The notes below the pieces were generated by a model. That model did not search any database, was not told the origin of the DNA, and worked only from the letters and a program-made list of their open reading frames with translations. Shown one piece after another: positions 1 through 8,304 of a stretch of DNA of 64,000 nucleotides; position 1 is the stretch's first letter; every line of letters begins with the position of its first letter. The stretch is taken from positions 124,001 to 188,000 of the forward strand of contig NZ_QJRC01000084.1 of NCBI RefSeq assembly GCF_013393325.1. The letters run 5' to 3'. Made by a program: the position numbers and the translations under genes. The stretch is from Pseudomonas hunanensis (GTDB lineage: Bacteria > Pseudomonadota > Gammaproteobacteria > Pseudomonadales > Pseudomonadaceae).

Positions 1-525
1 CTGCTTGACCACGATCGGCGCCAGCCCCAGCGAGGGCTCGTCCAGCAACAACAACTTCGGCCGGCTCATCAGCGCCCGGGCAATAGCCAACATCTGCTGC
101 TCGCCACCGGACATGGTCATGGCCCGCTGGTTACGCCGCTCCTTCAAGCGTGGGAACAACTCGTACATGCGCTGCATGTCTTCGTCGGCATGTTTGTCGC
201 CGATGGGGATGGTACCCATCATCAGGTTTTCCTCGACGGTCATGTCAGGGAACACCCGGCGCCCTTCCGGCGACTGGGCAATACCGTTGGAAGCGATGTA
301 GTGCGACGACTTGCGGGTAATGTCGGTGCCGCGATAGACGATATGCCCAGACGCTGCCCGCGGCTGGCCGAAAATCGACATCAGCAGGGTCGACTTACCG
401 GCACCGTTGGCACCAATCAGGCTGACCGTCTCACCTTCGTTGATGTGCATCGAGACCTTTTTCAACGCCTGGATCGGCCCATAGAACACGTCCAGGTCCT
501 TCAGCTCCAGAATGGGTGCACTCAT
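1..525 (-). CDS. livF: Branched-chain amino-acid ABC transporter ATPase LivF (partial, 3' end cut by window)
   Basis: One of the two cytoplasmic ATPases that energise the LIV-I type importer for leucine, isoleucine and valine. The visible 175 codons begin MSAPILELKDL and contain the Walker A loop GANGAGKST at about residues 38-46, the ABC signature MSGGEQQ and the Walker B strand LLLLDEPSLG. The reading frame is open to the window edge, so the last quarter of the protein is missing. Its ATG overlaps the stop codon of livG by the ATGA arrangement, so translation is probably coupled. It is the last gene of livK-livH-livM-livG-livF. The assignment as LivF rather than LivG rests on order and on the short loop after Walker A. 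Confidence 0.95.
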   Translation of the reverse strand, partial: MSAPILELKDLDVFYGPIQALKKVSMHINEGETVSLIGANGAGKSTLLMSIFGQPRAASGHIVYRGTDITRKSSHYIASNGIAQSPEGRRVFPDMTVEENLMMGTIPIGDKHADEDMQRMYELFPRLKERRNQRAMTMSGGEQQMLAIARALMSRPKLLLLDEPSLGLAPIVVKQ

Positions 526-1397
526 ACCAGTTCCTCTTCGTCTGCACCCAGGTAGGCGGCGATCACCGTCGGGTTGTGGCGGATGTCCTGCGGCGCGCCT
601 TCGGCAATCACGTTGCCATGGTCCAGCACCACGATATGGTCGGAAATGCTCATGACCATGCCCATGTCATGCTCGATCAGCACCACGGTGATGTCGTGCT
701 CGTCACGCAGTACGCGGATCATGCGGCTGAGGGCTTCGGTTTCCTGGGGGTTCAGGCCCGCCGCCGGTTCATCCAGGCAGATGATTTTCGGCCGTGTGCA
801 CATGGCTCGGGCAATTTCCAGGCGCCGCTGCTGGCCGTACGACAACTCGCCGGCCAGGCGGTTGGCGCAGTCGACCAGGTCGACCACTTCAAGCCAGTAG
901 AACGCGTGGTCCAACGCATCGCTTTCGGCCTTGCGGTAGGCCTTGGTGTTGAGCACCCCGGCCAGCAGGTTGCGATTGACCCACATGTGCTGGGCCACCA
1001 GCAGGTTCTCCACCACCGACATTTCCTTGAACAGGCGAATGTTCTGGAAGGTGCGCGCCAGGCCCGCGCGGTTGACCAGGTGGGTGCCGCCGAACATCTT
1101 GTAGTACATGCGGTTGGCAAAGCGCGCAGGCGACACGAAATCGGCCGCCTGGAAGCGTTCGCCAAGCAGCTGGATGACGTTGGTGTGGCTGCCGCGCACG
1201 TTCAGCTCGATACGCCCGCCACTGGCCTTGTAGAAGCCGGTCAGGCAGTTGAATACCGTGGTCTTGCCGGCGCCGTTGGGGCCGATCAAGGCAAAGATCT
1301 GATTGCGCCGGACCTTGAGGCTGACGTCGCTGAGCGCCTTGATGCCACCGAACTGCATCATCAGGTTGTCGACCGAGAGAATGATATCGTCGCTCAT
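522..1397 (-). CDS. livG: Branched-chain amino-acid ABC transporter ATPase LivG
   Basis: Second ATPase of the LIV importer, 291 residues, within the usual size for LivG/BraF. It has Walker A GPNGAGKTT near residue 40, a signature LSYGQQRRLEIARA and a Walker B KIICLDEPAAG. The long insertion between Walker A and the signature, with a segment rich in aromatic residues, is typical of LivG and distinguishes it from LivF. A Shine-Dalgarno AGGAG lies 8 nt before the ATG. The gene overlaps livM upstream and livF downstream by ATGA, which supports an operon with coupled translation. Confidence 0.96.
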   Translation of the reverse strand: MSDDIILSVDNLMMQFGGIKALSDVSLKVRRNQIFALIGPNGAGKTTVFNCLTGFYKASGGRIELNVRGSHTNVIQLLGERFQAADFVSPARFANRMYYKMFGGTHLVNRAGLARTFQNIRLFKEMSVVENLLVAQHMWVNRNLLAGVLNTKAYRKAESDALDHAFYWLEVVDLVDCANRLAGELSYGQQRRLEIARAMCTRPKIICLDEPAAGLNPQETEALSRMIRVLRDEHDITVVLIEHDMGMVMSISDHIVVLDHGNVIAEGAPQDIRHNPTVIAAYLGADEEELV

Positions 1398-2701
1398 GGC
1401 GCCACTCCTTTACGCGGGGTCACACCGGTACGGCTGATGCGGATCAGCCCACGCGGTCGCCAGATCATCATCAGCACCATCAACACGCCGAACAGCAACA
1501 CCCGGTACTCGGAGAAGCTGCGCAGCAGCTCCGGCGCCACTGTAAGCACGAACGCCGCGATGACCACGCCCACGGTCGAGCCCATGCCACCCAGTACGAC
1601 GATGGCCAAGATCAGCGCCGACTCGAAGAAGGTGAACGACGACGGGTTGACAAAGCCCTGGTAGGTGGCGAAGAACACCCCGGCCAAGCCGGCGGTGGAG
1701 GCACCCAAGGTAAACGCCGAAAGCTTGACCAGCACGTGGTTCAAGCCCATCGAACGGCAGGCGATTTCGTCTTCGCGCAGCGCTTCCCAGGCCCGGCCGA
1801 CCGGCATGCGGGTCAGGCGGTGCTTGATGTACAGCACGGCCAGCACAACCAGGAACAGCACGGCGTAGATGAACACGAACTTGAGGTTGGCGTTGTACTC
1901 GAAGCCGAAGAACTCGTGGATCGGCACCCCGCCATCCTTGGCCCGGCGGCCGAACTCCAGGCCGAAGAAGGTTGGCGAAGGCGCCGGCATGCCGTTGGGG
2001 CCACCGGTGAACGACAGCCAGTTGTTCAGCACCAGGCGGATGATCTCGCCAAAGCCCAGGGTCACGATCGCCAGGTAGTCACCGTGCATTCGTAGCACCG
2101 GGAAACCAAGGATGCACCCCGCCAGCGCCGCAGCGATGGCCGCCAGCGGCAGCACGCTCCAGAAGCCCAGGCCGAGGTACTGGTAACCCAGCGCCAGGCC
2201 GTAGGCACCGATGGCGTAGAACGCCACGTAGCCCAGGTCGAGCAGGCCGGCCAAGCCGACCACGATGTTCAGGCCAAGGCCCAGCAGCACGTAGATCAGG
2301 CCGAGGATGACCACGGTCAGCAGGTACTTGTTGGCGAAGATCGGGAAGACGATGGCAATCACGATCAGTGCAGGGATGATGTAGCGCAGGCGCGACTTGT
2401 AGTCCGGGGCATTCACATGCACGCCCGAGCCACCGCTGTCGAAGCCCTGGAGCATGCGCTGCCCAGGGGCGGTCTGCAGGAACAGGCTGAGCAGGAAGCG
2501 CCCGACCATCACACCACCGACCAGCCACGCCACGCGGCGCGGCTCGGCATTGAAGGTGTAGCCGTCGAGCACCACGCCAACGACCGGGCCAAACACGATG
2601 AGTGCCAGCAGGCCAGCGACGAGGGTCTCCAGCAGGCTGCGTTTAATGTCGAAACCCTTGGTTTCGCTAACAGAGGCAGTTTTGGCAACGGACATGTTCA
2701 T
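1394..2701 (-). CDS. livM: Branched-chain amino-acid ABC transporter permease LivM
   Basis: Inner-membrane permease of the LIV importer, about 435 residues with roughly ten hydrophobic segments. The core YVLLGLGLNIVVGLAGLLDLG is the conserved start of the BPD_transp_2 domain, and the later segment with EIIRLVLNNW contains the coupling region. A longer, less conserved N-terminus (the first 90 residues, with two membrane segments) is usual for LivM/BraE. Three starts are possible: GTG at 2704, ATG at 2701 and ATG at 2695. The ATG at 2701 makes a one-base TGATG overlap with the livH stop and is preferred, but the AAGG upstream fits 2695 almost as well. Confidence 0.94.
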   Translation of the reverse strand: MNMSVAKTASVSETKGFDIKRSLLETLVAGLLALIVFGPVVGVVLDGYTFNAEPRRVAWLVGGVMVGRFLLSLFLQTAPGQRMLQGFDSGGSGVHVNAPDYKSRLRYIIPALIVIAIVFPIFANKYLLTVVILGLIYVLLGLGLNIVVGLAGLLDLGYVAFYAIGAYGLALGYQYLGLGFWSVLPLAAIAAALAGCILGFPVLRMHGDYLAIVTLGFGEIIRLVLNNWLSFTGGPNGMPAPSPTFFGLEFGRRAKDGGVPIHEFFGFEYNANLKFVFIYAVLFLVVLAVLYIKHRLTRMPVGRAWEALREDEIACRSMGLNHVLVKLSAFTLGASTAGLAGVFFATYQGFVNPSSFTFFESALILAIVVLGGMGSTVGVVIAAFVLTVAPELLRSFSEYRVLLFGVLMVLMMIWRPRGLIRISRTGVTPRKGVAP

Positions 2702-3615
2702 CACACCTTAGCCACGAGCGGGCGACCCAGCAGGCCTTGTGGGCGGAAGATAAGGATCATCACCAGCAGCGAGAAGCTGAACACATCCTTGTAGTCGGAG
2801 TTGATCAAGCCAGAGAACAGCGACTCGGAAATACCCAGGATGATGCCGCCGAGCATGGCGCCAGGCAGTGAGCCGATCCCCCCGAGCACCGCGGCGGTGA
2901 ATGCCTTGATACCGATGATGAAGCCGGCATAGAAGTCGAACGTGCCGTAGTTCATGGTGATCAGCACGCCGGCCAGGGCGGCCATCACTGCACCGATGAC
3001 GAACACGTAGGAGATTACCCGGTCGGTGTTGATGCCCAGGATCGAGGCCATCTTGCGGTCTTGCTGGGTGGCACGGCACATGCGGCCGAGCTTGGTGTAC
3101 TTGATCACGTAGGTCAGCAGGCCCATGCCGACGAAGGCTGCCACCAGAATGAAGATCTTGGTATAGGTCAGTTGCACGAAGCCGGTGCCGACTTCGACAC
3201 GCATGGCACCTTCCAGCAAGGTTGGCACGCCTTGCTGGCGGGCGCCCTGGCTGATCTGTGCGTAGTTTTGCAGGATCAGCGAAATGCCGATGGCACTGAT
3301 CAGCGGCGCCAGACGGGTGGAGTTACGCAGGGGTTTGTAGGCGATGCGCTCGATGGTGAAGCCATAGACGCCCGTGACGACGACGGTGAACAACAGCGTG
3401 CCCAACATCAGTAGCGGGAACGACTCGACGCCGAAGTAAGCCAGCAATGCCAGGCTGATTGCCGCGAGGTACGCGGAAATCATATACACCTCGCCGTGCG
3501 CGAAGTTGATCATGCCGATGATGCCATAGACCATTGTGTAGCCGATGGCGATCAGGCCATAGACCGACCCGAGGGTCAGGCCGTTGACCAGTTGCTGCAG
3601 GAAAATACCATCCAT
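2701..3615 (-). CDS. livH: Branched-chain amino-acid ABC transporter permease LivH
   Basis: Second membrane permease of the LIV system, 304 residues, the normal length for LivH/BraD. The N-terminus MDGIFLQQLVNGLTLGSVYG, followed by LIAIGYTMVYGIIGMINFAHG, is the family hallmark. The AVLGGIGSLPGAMLGG segment near the C-terminus is the permease coupling motif. It pairs with LivM to form the channel that receives substrate from LivK. It is separated from livK by 154 bp containing a strong hairpin, and overlaps livM by one base. Confidence 0.96.
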   Translation of the reverse strand: MDGIFLQQLVNGLTLGSVYGLIAIGYTMVYGIIGMINFAHGEVYMISAYLAAISLALLAYFGVESFPLLMLGTLLFTVVVTGVYGFTIERIAYKPLRNSTRLAPLISAIGISLILQNYAQISQGARQQGVPTLLEGAMRVEVGTGFVQLTYTKIFILVAAFVGMGLLTYVIKYTKLGRMCRATQQDRKMASILGINTDRVISYVFVIGAVMAALAGVLITMNYGTFDFYAGFIIGIKAFTAAVLGGIGSLPGAMLGGIILGISESLFSGLINSDYKDVFSFSLLVMILIFRPQGLLGRPLVAKV

Positions 3616-3736
3616 AACGCAATCTCACCTGATTGAGATTGCACGAGCGCCGACCACGGCGCGGGCCACCTGAGCGGGGCCCTCGCAGCGCAGAACTGTG
3701 CAGATCTACGAATAAAGACTGGTACCGCGGGGCTTG

Positions 3737-3758
3737 GGCCCGAGCATCAGCCCGGGCC
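3737..3758 (-). promoter_or_regulatory. Intercistronic hairpin between livK and livH
   Basis: On the minus strand GGCCCGGGC, a TGAT loop and GCTCGGGCC form a 9-bp stem with one G-U pair, just after the livK stop. No U-run follows in the direction of liv transcription, so it is not a classical terminator. It could stabilise the livK message or allow only part of the transcripts through, which would explain an excess of binding protein over membrane components. That role is inferred from position. Confidence 0.55.
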
Positions 3759-3769
3759 GTGGGCCGTTT

Positions 3770-4906
3770 TTATTTTTGTTTTTCCAGCTGGTGGTATTTA
3801 CCGTCTTTGTCCCACTGGTAGACCACATAGTCGGAGACGGTCAGGTCACCTTTGCTGTCCCACTTTTTCTCGCCCATGACGGTCTGCACCGGGTTGGCCT
3901 TGAGCCACTTGGCAGCGTCTTCGCCTTTGTTCGACTTGGCGCCATTGAACGCGGCGGCCAGGGCCTGCAGCGAGGCATAGGCGTACAGGGTGTAGCCTTC
4001 AGGTTCGGTACCGGCCTTACGGAACTCCTCCACCACCGCCTTGCTGTCTGGCAGCAGGCGCGGGTCGGCACCGAAGGTCATGTACACGCCATCGACGTAC
4101 TGCGCACCGCCAGCGGTGGACACCAGTTCGTCGGTGACGATGCCGTCATCGGACATGAACTTGACGTCCTTCAGGCCCTGCTCGCGCAGCTGGCGTACCA
4201 GCGGGCCAGCTTCCGGGTGCAGACCACCGAAGTAGACCACGTCGGCGCCGGTGGAGCGGATCTTGGTCACCACGGCGCTGAAGTCTTTCTCGCCACGGGT
4301 CAGGCCTTCGTACAACACTGGCTTCACGCCGCGTTTTTCCAGCTGCGCCTTGGTCGCGTCCGCCAGGCCCTGGCCATAGGTGTCCTTGTCGTGCAGTACC
4401 GCGACTTTCTTGCCCTTGAGCACGTCGACGATGTAGTCGCCAGCGACGATACCCTGCTGGTCGTCACGGCCGCACATGCGGAACATGGCGCTCAGGCCGC
4501 GCTCGGTAACCTGTGGGTTGGTGGAGCCCGGAGTAATGGCGATGACACCCGCCTCGTCATACACCTCGGACGCCGGGATGGTGTTGGAGGAACAGAAGTG
4601 GCCGACCACGCCGATCACCTTGTCCTGATCCACCAGGCGGTTGGCCACGGCCACGGCCTGCTTCGGTTCACAGGCGTCATCGCCTTTGACCAGGACGATT
4701 TTCTCGCCGTTCACGCCACCGGCGGCGTTGATCTTGTCGGCCGCTGCCTGCGCACCTTTCATGTACTGCTCGCCAAACGCTGCGTTTGCCCCGGTCATGG
4801 GGCCCGCTACACCGATCTTGACGTCGGCCTGAACATACGAAGAAACACCCAGTGCCGTAGCTACGGCCAGAGCCAGGAAACCTTTCTTGTAAAACGTCTG
4901 CGACAT
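3770..4906 (-). CDS. livK: Branched-chain amino-acid periplasmic binding protein LivK
   Basis: Periplasmic receptor that captures leucine, isoleucine or valine and delivers them to LivHM. It has 378 residues, starting MSQTFYKKGFLALAVATALG and ending its signal peptide at about SSYVQA|DVKIGVAGPMTG. The mature protein has the type I periplasmic fold of the LIVBP family, with conserved segments GPMTGANAAFGEQ, VGHFCSSNTIPAS and ITPGSTNP. An AGGAG lies 10 nt before the ATG. It is the first gene of the liv operon and is divergent from pncB. The family is certain; the exact preference among branched-chain amino acids and alanine cannot be read from sequence. Confidence 0.95.
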   Translation of the reverse strand: MSQTFYKKGFLALAVATALGVSSYVQADVKIGVAGPMTGANAAFGEQYMKGAQAAADKINAAGGVNGEKIVLVKGDDACEPKQAVAVANRLVDQDKVIGVVGHFCSSNTIPASEVYDEAGVIAITPGSTNPQVTERGLSAMFRMCGRDDQQGIVAGDYIVDVLKGKKVAVLHDKDTYGQGLADATKAQLEKRGVKPVLYEGLTRGEKDFSAVVTKIRSTGADVVYFGGLHPEAGPLVRQLREQGLKDVKFMSDDGIVTDELVSTAGGAQYVDGVYMTFGADPRLLPDSKAVVEEFRKAGTEPEGYTLYAYASLQALAAAFNGAKSNKGEDAAKWLKANPVQTVMGEKKWDSKGDLTVSDYVVYQWDKDGKYHQLEKQK

Positions 4907-5354
4907 GAGGTGGTGCTCCTAGAGTTTTTTTTGGTTGGCACTACAACTTCTCAGCCCTGTGCTCTGAGCAAGGGCCGTGCCATAGGTTTTGTCTTCCGGG
5001 AAAACACACTGTGCAGGGTGCCAGCAGGCGACCGGCGGCCTTTTCTTTATTGAGCGTGCAACCGTCTGCCGTGCGGCGGGCGCCACCACACGTACAGACA
5101 AGGAGCAACCGCCTGGTGCCATCATTGCAACCTCGGCAAGTGTTTACGTGCAACCGCCCTGTAACAGCGGACGTCACCGAAGTGCACACCGCTGGTGCGC
5201 GACTGCTACAGGCGGCACCGTTTGAAGGCTAGCCGGTGCACGGAAAAACACCTCTGTTTTGGCTGTTCTGGCTTCTTCGCGGGCCGGAACAGGCACAACA
5301 AGGCGCAAAAGGCTGGCACAATGTCGGCCATTCGCCGCTTCCGGAGCCCCCTTG
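4907..5354. promoter_or_regulatory. Divergent control region between livK and pncB
   Basis: A 448-bp gene-free interval between two divergent genes, so it must hold the livK promoter and leader (minus strand) and the pncB promoter (plus strand). I looked for a sigma-54 site, a terminator-type attenuator and a leader peptide rich in Leu/Ile/Val. I found only a 10-codon minus-strand frame at about 4983-4951 (MARPLLRAQG) without a good ribosome binding site. No convincing operator was recognised. Confidence 0.4.
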
Positions 5355-6560
5355 ATGAGCGAAAGCGCATTCGCCGAGCGCATCGTGCACAACCTGCTCG
5401 ACACCGACTTCTACAAACTCACCATGATGCAGGGTGTGCTGCACAACTACCCGGACGCCGACGTCGAATGGGAATTCCGCTGCCGCAACGGCGAGGACTT
5501 GCGCCCTTACCTCGGCGAGATCCGCAACCAGCTGGAACGGCTCAACGACCTTACCCTGGACGATGGCCAACTGCCTTTCCTGGAACGCATCAGCTTCCTC
5601 AAGCCCGACTTCCTGCGCTTTCTGCGCCTGTTTCGCTTCAACTTGCGCTATGTGCGCGTCGGCATCGAGAACGACCAGCTGTTCCTGCGCCTGAAAGGCC
5701 CATGGCTGCATGTAATCCTGTTCGAAGTGCCGCTGCTGGCCATCATCAGCGAAGTGCGCAACCGCCAGCTGCACCCGCACATGCGCCTGGCCGAGGCGCG
5801 CGACCAGCTGTACCGCAAGTTCGACTGGCTGCGCGCGCATGCCAGCGACGAAGAACTGGCCGAACTGCAGGTAGCCGACTTCGGTACCCGTAGACGCTTC
5901 TCCAGCCGCGTGCAGGAAGAAGTGGTTCGCGTGTTGCGCGATGATTTTCCGGCCCGCTTCGTCGGCACCAGCAATGTCGACCTGGCATGGAAACTGGATA
6001 TCAAGCCGCTAGGCACCATGGCCCATGAATGGATCATGGCCCACCAGCAGCTCGGCCCACGGCTGATCGACAGCCAGATTGCCGCGCTGGACTGCTGGGT
6101 GCGCGAGTACCGCGGCCTGCTCGGCATCGCACTGACCGACTGCATCACCATGGATGCCTTCCTCGGCGACTTCGATCTGTACTTCGCCAAGCTGTTCGAC
6201 GGCCTGCGCCACGACTCGGGCGAGCCGGTGGCCTGGGCAGAAAAGGCCATCGCCCATTACCAGAAACTGGGTATCGACCCGATGACCAAGACCCTGGTGT
6301 TTTCCGATGGCCTCAACCTGACCCGCTCGCTGGAGATCTTCCGTGCCCTGCGCGGTCGCATCAACGTCAGTTTTGGCATCGGCACCAACCTGACCTGCGA
6401 CATCCCGGGTGTGGCGCCAATGAGCATCGTGCTTAAAATGACCGACTGCAACGGCGCGCCGGTGGCCAAGATCTCGGACGAAGCCGCCAAGACCCAGTGC
6501 CGCGACGAGAACTTCGTCGCCTACATGCGCCACGTATTCAAAGTCCCCAGCAAGGAGTAA
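5355..6560 (+). CDS. pncB: Nicotinate phosphoribosyltransferase
   Basis: Converts nicotinate, PRPP and ATP to nicotinate mononucleotide, the entry step of the Preiss-Handler NAD salvage pathway, in the cytoplasm. The start ATG at 5355 gives [20 protein letters not shown] and 401 residues, matching the usual 400 of the short PncB class; an in-frame extension upstream lacks family similarity. The conserved DTDFYKLTM near residue 15, the FGTRRRFS loop, and the GLRHDSGEP and FSDGLNL motifs of the active site are present. It is followed after 3 bp by nadE, so the first and last steps of NAD salvage are made together. Confidence 0.97.
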   Translation: MSESAFAERIVHNLLDTDFYKLTMMQGVLHNYPDADVEWEFRCRNGEDLRPYLGEIRNQLERLNDLTLDDGQLPFLERISFLKPDFLRFLRLFRFNLRYVRVGIENDQLFLRLKGPWLHVILFEVPLLAIISEVRNRQLHPHMRLAEARDQLYRKFDWLRAHASDEELAELQVADFGTRRRFSSRVQEEVVRVLRDDFPARFVGTSNVDLAWKLDIKPLGTMAHEWIMAHQQLGPRLIDSQIAALDCWVREYRGLLGIALTDCITMDAFLGDFDLYFAKLFDGLRHDSGEPVAWAEKAIAHYQKLGIDPMTKTLVFSDGLNLTRSLEIFRALRGRINVSFGIGTNLTCDIPGVAPMSIVLKMTDCNGAPVAKISDEAAKTQCRDENFVAYMRHVFKVPSKE

Positions 6561-6563
6561 CCC

Positions 6564-7391
6564 ATGCAAGCGGTTCAGCAAGAGATTGCCCAGGCGCTGA
6601 AGGTACAGCCGCCGTTCGCCGACGCTGCAGCGCTTGAGGCCGAAGTTGCCCGGCGCGTGGCGTTCATCAAGGGCTGCCTGGCCAACGCCCGGCTCAAGAC
6701 CCTGGTGCTGGGCATCAGCGGTGGCGTCGACTCGCTGACTGCCGCCCTGCTCGCCCAGCGCGCCATCAACGAGTTGCGCGCCGAGACCGGCGACAAGGCC
6801 TACACCTTCATAGCCGTGCGCCTGCCGTACCAGGTGCAACATGACGAGCATGACGCCCAGGCCTGCCTGGACGTGATCAAGGCCGATGAAGTGCACACCG
6901 TGGACATTGCCCCGGCGGTACGGGCTTTGGCGGCTGAAGTGGTGGAGTTGAAGAACGGCTCGCCGACGTTGGTGGACTTCGTGGTCGGCAACGTCAAGGC
7001 GCGTACGCGCATGGTCGCCCAATACACCATCGCTGGCGCCCGCGCAGGCCTGGTGATCGGTACCGACCACGCTGCCGAGGCGGTGATGGGCTTCTTCACC
7101 AAGTTTGGTGATGGTGCCTGCGACCTGGCGCCGCTGAGCGGGCTGGTGAAGAACCAGGTGCGAGCGATTGCACGCAGCTTCGGCGCACCGGAGTCACTGG
7201 TGGAGAAAGTGCCGACGGCGGACCTGGAAGACCTGGAGCCGGGCAAGCCGGACGAAGCGTCGCATGGCGTGACCTACCAGCAGATCGATGCCTTCCTGCA
7301 TGGGCAGCCGGTTGACCAGGCAGCGTTCGACATCATCGTCGCCACCTACCGCAAGACCCAGCACAAGCGCGAACTGCCGTTCGCCCCATGA
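6564..7391 (+). CDS. nadE: Ammonia-dependent NAD synthetase
   Basis: Amidates nicotinate adenine dinucleotide to NAD with ATP and ammonia. The protein has 275 residues, the length of the ammonia-dependent class; there is no N-terminal glutaminase domain. The PP-loop [11 protein letters not shown] lies near residue 51, and the [17 protein letters not shown] segment contributes to the NAD-binding dimer interface. A GGAG precedes the ATG. It follows pncB in the same operon and is convergent with the azurin gene; a REP pair begins 5 bp after its stop codon. Confidence 0.97.
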   Translation: MQAVQQEIAQALKVQPPFADAAALEAEVARRVAFIKGCLANARLKTLVLGISGGVDSLTAALLAQRAINELRAETGDKAYTFIAVRLPYQVQHDEHDAQACLDVIKADEVHTVDIAPAVRALAAEVVELKNGSPTLVDFVVGNVKARTRMVAQYTIAGARAGLVIGTDHAAEAVMGFFTKFGDGACDLAPLSGLVKNQVRAIARSFGAPESLVEKVPTADLEDLEPGKPDEASHGVTYQQIDAFLHGQPVDQAAFDIIVATYRKTQHKRELPFAP

Positions 7392-7395
7392 AAGC

Positions 7396-7477
7396 TTCGC
7401 GGGCACGCCCGCACCCACAGATACACCACGCAAGCTGAACCTTGTGGTGTACCTGTGGGAGCGGGCGTGCCCGCGAA
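7396..7477. repeat. Inverted pair of REP elements (BIME-like)
   Basis: Two 34-bp arms (7396-7429 and 7444-7477) form an inverted repeat with two mismatches around a 14-nt loop. The core cgcgggcacgcccgc...cccacag is the REP type common in P. putida. It sits between the convergent 3' ends of nadE and azurin and can fold in both transcripts, so it probably protects or terminates both. Confidence 0.85.
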
Positions 7478-7505
7478 TAGGCCCGAAAGCCCTGCAGCGC
7501 TATCG

Positions 7506-7958
7506 TTACTTGACGATGACCTTGCCTTTCATCATCGAGATGTGGCCCGGGAAGGTGCAGAAGAAGCTGTAGTCACCACCGGCTTCCAGCTTGGAAGTGT
7601 CGAACTTCACTTCGGTTTCTTTTTCTGGCGCACCGATCATCGCGGTGTGGGCGATGATGTTGGCGTTATCTTCCTTCAGGTAGCCCTTTTCAATGCCCTG
7701 GCTCATGCCTTCGGTAGCAATGCCCTGCATGTCGGCAGTCTTGCTGATCACCAGGTTGTGGCCCATGACGTTCTTCGGCAGGTTGCCGGAGTGGGTCAGT
7801 TTGACGGTGAATTCCTTGCAGCTCTTGTCGACGGTGAATTCCTTGGTGGTATAGGACATTTGGTCCGTCGATTCGACAGTTACCGAGCACTCGGCGGCGA
7901 AGACAGAGGCGCTGGCGAGGGTCAGCAGGGATACCGCTACAGCTTTCGCAAACATCAT
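7506..7958 (-). CDS. azu: Azurin (periplasmic blue copper protein)
   Basis: Small periplasmic electron carrier with a type 1 copper site. The precursor has 150 residues; a 20-22 residue signal peptide ends at VFA|AECSV, and the mature start AECS is the same as in classic azurins. All ligands are visible: Gly-His in NVMGHN, Cys in FFCTFPGH, His in the same loop, and Met in MMKG. A structural disulfide pairs the Cys at mature position 3 with the Cys in [10 protein letters not shown]. Two adjacent ATG codons occur; the AGGAG suits the second (7955) slightly better. It is a single-gene unit with an ANR-like site upstream. Confidence 0.95.
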   Translation of the reverse strand: MMFAKAVAVSLLTLASASVFAAECSVTVESTDQMSYTTKEFTVDKSCKEFTVKLTHSGNLPKNVMGHNLVISKTADMQGIATEGMSQGIEKGYLKEDNANIIAHTAMIGAPEKETEVKFDTSKLEAGGDYSFFCTFPGHISMMKGKVIVK

Positions 7959-8017
7959 GAATCTCCTTGGCAGGGTTTTATCAATTGCGAGACTGCCTGA
8001 ACCCGTTCAGCCCCTTG

Positions 8018-8031
8018 CTGATATGGGTCAA
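8018..8031 (-). promoter_or_regulatory. Candidate ANR/FNR box upstream of azurin
   Basis: The minus strand reads TTGACCCATATCAG, which matches the FNR/ANR consensus TTGAT-N4-ATCAA at eight of ten positions. It lies about 60 bp before the azurin start codon, a plausible position for an activator. Azurin of P. aeruginosa is known to be ANR-controlled; control of this copy is inferred. Confidence 0.45.
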
Positions 8032-8071
8032 GGGGGTGTCAAGTGGCCAGCCAGTAGAATTGTTCAATGGA

Positions 8072-8081
8072 TTGTATACAA
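8072..8081. promoter_or_regulatory. Perfect 10-bp palindrome, operator candidate
   Basis: ttgtatacaa is a perfect palindrome of the type bound by GntR-family repressors. It lies 70 bp upstream of a small open frame with a strong ribosome binding site and in the intergenic space behind azurin. No regulator gene is adjacent. Confidence 0.35.
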
Positions 8082-8150
8082 CCAATCTAAGGGCACATCA
8101 TGCCCTTTTATTGGACGATGGGACAACCTCTCATTTAGGAGCAATACCAA

Positions 8151-8240
8151 ATGCCCATCTCCAACTTCCTGAATAGCCTGCTCGCTGCCTACGCCCATGG
8201 AGCCACCGGCGCCATCTGCGAATTCTCCCGGCCGGAGTGA
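8151..8240 (+). CDS. Possible small protein, 29 residues
   Basis: A short frame starts ATG at 8151, exactly 9 nt after a perfect AGGAG (8137-8141), and ends TGA at 8240. The product would be 29 residues, starting MPISNFLNSLLAAYAHGATG and ending ICEFSRPE. The first half is hydrophobic to amphipathic, with one cysteine and no charged residue before Glu-24, so it could associate with the membrane. It precedes the LOG-family gene by 64 bp on the same strand and may be co-transcribed. I do not recognise a family. Support comes from the ribosome binding site and the clean start-stop arrangement only. Confidence 0.45.
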   Translation: MPISNFLNSLLAAYAHGATGAICEFSRPE

Positions 8241-8304
8241 AAGCGGCCTTGGAAGCGACGGACATGCACCGTACCCTGTGCACCTGAGTGACAGGAGATG
8301 AGCA

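Noticed and set aside
3737..3775. Hairpin plus T-run as a plus-strand terminator
   Set aside because: The T-run on the plus strand is the complement of the last Lys codons and stop of livK. No plus-strand gene ends here.
4951..4983. Ten-codon leader peptide before livK
   Set aside because: It has only two adjacent leucines, no ribosome binding site and no terminator-antiterminator structure after it.
5085..5130. Possible sigma-54 promoter for livK (tggcac and ttgc on the minus strand)
   Set aside because: The spacing between the two elements is 7 nt instead of 5, which sigma-54 does not tolerate.
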